A stretch of DNA of 64,000 nt from Sepiola atlantica. Taxonomy: Eukaryota; Mollusca; Cephalopoda; Sepiida; Sepiolidae. Positions 62,243 through 64,000 of this stretch are shown piece after piece; positions within the stretch are counted from its first letter, which is position 1, and the number at the start of each line of letters is the position of its first letter. A program made the translations under genes and the position numbers. The stretch lies in assembly GCA_963556195.1 (NCBI GenBank), contig OY744516.1:31493293-31557292 (forward strand). Reading direction: 5' to 3'. Below the pieces are notes generated by a model. That model did not search any database. It was given only the letters and a program-made list of their open reading frames with translations, and was not told where the DNA came from.

Positions 62243-62326
62243 AATGAAAAAGGAAAAAAAAACAAGAAATATTTTTTTTATATTTCATCAACGTTTCGTC
62301 TTTATTGTAAGACTTCCTCAGGATGA
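62239..62326 (-). ncRNA. Hammerhead ribozyme motif with one extra base, plus PLE-type 3' tail
   Basis: Minus strand: helix I UCAUC (62326-62322) pairs with GAUGA (62289-62285). Core CUGAGGA (62321-62315) fits CUGANGA. One extra A (62314) precedes helix II GUCUU/AAGAC with loop ACAAUA (62313-62298). GAAA 62297-62294, palindromic ACGU 62294-62291, U at 62290 as cleavage nucleotide. The tail AAATATTTCTTG and CCTTTTTCATTTC leads into the TA array. The extra A at the core/helix II junction also occurs in other copies here and is not in the consensus, so activity is uncertain. Confidence 0.7.
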
Positions 62327-62520
62327 TAATTTAAAGAAAAATGTCAGGCAAGTACATCGCAATTTTAAAATTAAAGAGACCATCTTGGAATCATGTAAAA
62401 TATAATCTAAAATATAATTCTCCAAATTGTAGAAACGATCGTACGCCAACTATTTGTTGTGGTATAATTCTTAGAACAGATGTAAATAATGTTCTAATTT
62501 GGTTTATCTGAACTTACTTT
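62327..62520. other. Sequence 5' of the hammerhead motif
   Basis: AT-rich; probably the 5' part of the same element. No frame recognised. Confidence 0.4.
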
Positions 62521-62525
62521 ATATA

Positions 62526-62571
<46 letters not shown>

Positions 62572-62699
62572 TATATATATATGCATACATACATATACAT
62601 ATAGATATATATATATGCATGCATACATATATATACATGTATATATATACATGCACGCACATATATATACATATATATATATATATACATGCATACATA

Positions 62700-62780
<81 letters not shown>
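62521..62780. repeat. TA / CATA / GA compound microsatellite
   Basis: TA with CATA and CATG interruptions to 62743, then GA to 62780. Confidence 0.97.
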
Positions 62781-62782
<2 letters not shown>

Positions 62783-63514
62783 AAATACCCAGGTGTCTAG
62801 ACGGTTAGTCTAGTAGACGACCCGTTATCCGCACTCGCTCCCTCTATGGTTTGATGGTTGATGTCTTCATTTTGTGACGTCATACACTGTACACGGTAAT
62901 CTCCTTATCTATGTTTTAATGAATCGCGTTATCATTTAGTTACGTCATTCTTTTTGTGTAGTAATTCAGTGTGCACGGGAACAAACATCATTTATCATCC
63001 TCAAAGCGCCCATCATTATAGTTATATGATCTGTGTCTGAAGTTTGACGGTATCATCACCACCTTTGGGATTAGCTAATGCTGAAAATCAATGAATTGGA
63101 TCTGCAGATTTTGTTATAACCTTTGCCTGAGATTCGAAGCCATGTATATGGGTTGAATTGATCTGCAGGATGAACACACCAAAATAGTTTTTGATTTCCA
63201 CCACTGTATAATGTACATTATTGTAATATTCTTGCATGAAGTTGCATGTGATATTGATTGGTATCGCATACACCCGGTGTGCGTGTACCGCGAATTATTA
63301 GGCAAACATCGATGCGATAATCAGACCCTCTGCATCATATTCGGGCTGATCGATTGTACTTTTTAAGTTATGCACTTCTACAGATGCACTTCTACAGATG
63401 CACTTCTACAGATGATCTAGGTTTGAGAGTAGTTGGGGTACATAATAGTTACTGTACACGTACCCTCCAAAGTAAAATAAAAGGTTAGGTCCAGTGTCGT
63501 CGGCAGCCAATTGC
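62781..63514. other. Ordinary sequence with a small 16-bp tandem
   Basis: Three copies of GCACTTCTACAGAT at about 63371-63413. No gene recognised; small minus-strand frames near 63088-63305 have no motif. Confidence 0.5.
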
Positions 63515-64000
63515 AATGAAAGTAGCTGACTCCTAATGCAATCGTCTACCTATAGAAGAGTCAGTTACGTCCTAAGATAAAATACTGTTGCCACATCTGG
63601 AGAGGTGTTGCTTGGGGCACTCTTCATTGTCTGAACAGAGTTCAAAATCGACTTCGAAATTTAGTGACGGATTATCTTTTCTGTTCCTTACAGCTCCTTT
63701 CTCAAAAGAGACGTTGCTAGTCTCTCTCTACTCTATCGTTATTTCCATCGAAGGTGCCTGACTGGACACCAATCTCTGGTTCCTCATTGTAAGACATTCA
63801 CTGCGAAAACTCCTCTACTACCAGAACGGAAAAAGACTCTCCGTTTTTCCCCTCATGTGCCTAGCGCCAGGCAGAATTTCCATGGACAGAACTTCTTTGT
63901 AAGGTCGCATTACGACGGAACTGCTTCTCTGCAAACTACAACATAATCGTCTTCAAATCCGATATTAACAAGTACTTGTCATAAACCATCCGATAAGTAA
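63515..64000 (+). pseudogene. LINE family B, ORF2 C-terminus remnant (copy 4), running to the window end
   Basis: Collinear with 24765-25255: GTAGCTGACTCCTAATG, CCTAAGATAAAATACTG (KMEYC region), CACATCTGGAGAGG, CTCTACTCTATCGTTATTTCC (LSLLYRYF region), CTGGACACCAATCTCTGG, and TACTTGTCATAAACCATCC near the end. Translation fits the RVQ..LR.L..D.L region and later SLLYRYFH-like words in mixed frames. Inactive; it may continue past the window, although the 25-kb copy ends at the same motif. Confidence 0.75.

Overview
The window reads as non-coding, repeat-saturated DNA from a large animal genome. A mollusc, most likely a cephalopod such as an octopus, fits best, but this is inferred from overall character: AT-rich sequence with abundant (TA)n arrays, tRNA-derived SINEs, LINE and Penelope-like fragments, Tc1/mariner and hAT elements, and TTAGGG-type interstitial repeats. 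No intact host gene is visible. The only hint of one is a CpG-richer patch near 25.6-25.95 kb with promoter-like motifs and a possible 10-codon first exon. Most long open frames are artefacts of tandem repeats (30-bp minisatellite, TA, GT, GATA).

Layout. 1-3.26 kb is a 30-bp minisatellite with about 1.07-kb higher-order periodicity. 5.0-11.1 kb is a near-perfect inverted repeat with 2.77-kb arms. It carries two head-to-head, 5'-truncated Penelope-like (PLE) copies with reverse-transcriptase end and GIY-YIG endonuclease. 12-14.1 kb holds decayed LINE copies and 14.74-15.9 kb a 19-bp satellite. 20-34 kb mixes Helitron-like short elements, SINEs, a hAT MITE with its target duplication, LINE remnants, a 35-bp minisatellite and several inverted repeats next to TA arrays. 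35.5-43.5 kb has two LINE copies, two copies of a 525-bp long-TIR MITE and a second PLE remnant. 47.4-50.8 kb has three Tc1/mariner elements, two of them abutting. 51-64 kb has inverted repeats, LINE 3' ends, SINEs and two of the three copies of a 384-bp MITE.

The most interesting signal is a set of hammerhead-ribozyme sequences. Three copies (two in the 32.4-33.1 kb inverted repeat, one at 54.2 kb) have the whole type I architecture: CUGANGA, a complementary helix II, GAAA, a short often palindromic helix III, an NUH cleavage site, and complementary helix I strands on both sides. A further eight or so are partial or decayed. One decayed copy lies about 0.4 kb downstream of a PLE endonuclease remnant on the same strand, which ties the set to Penelope-like elements. 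Several ribozymes sit in inverted-repeat pairs with 5' sides facing inward and 3' sides facing outward, often to TA arrays; the 6-kb PLE palindrome has the same polarity.

There are no operons or pathways. The autonomous elements (PLE, LINEs, Tc1, mariner) are all truncated or frameshifted, so the window records past mobilisation. All calls were made by reading the sequence; no alignment or database search was run. Boundaries of diverged elements are approximate to tens of bases.
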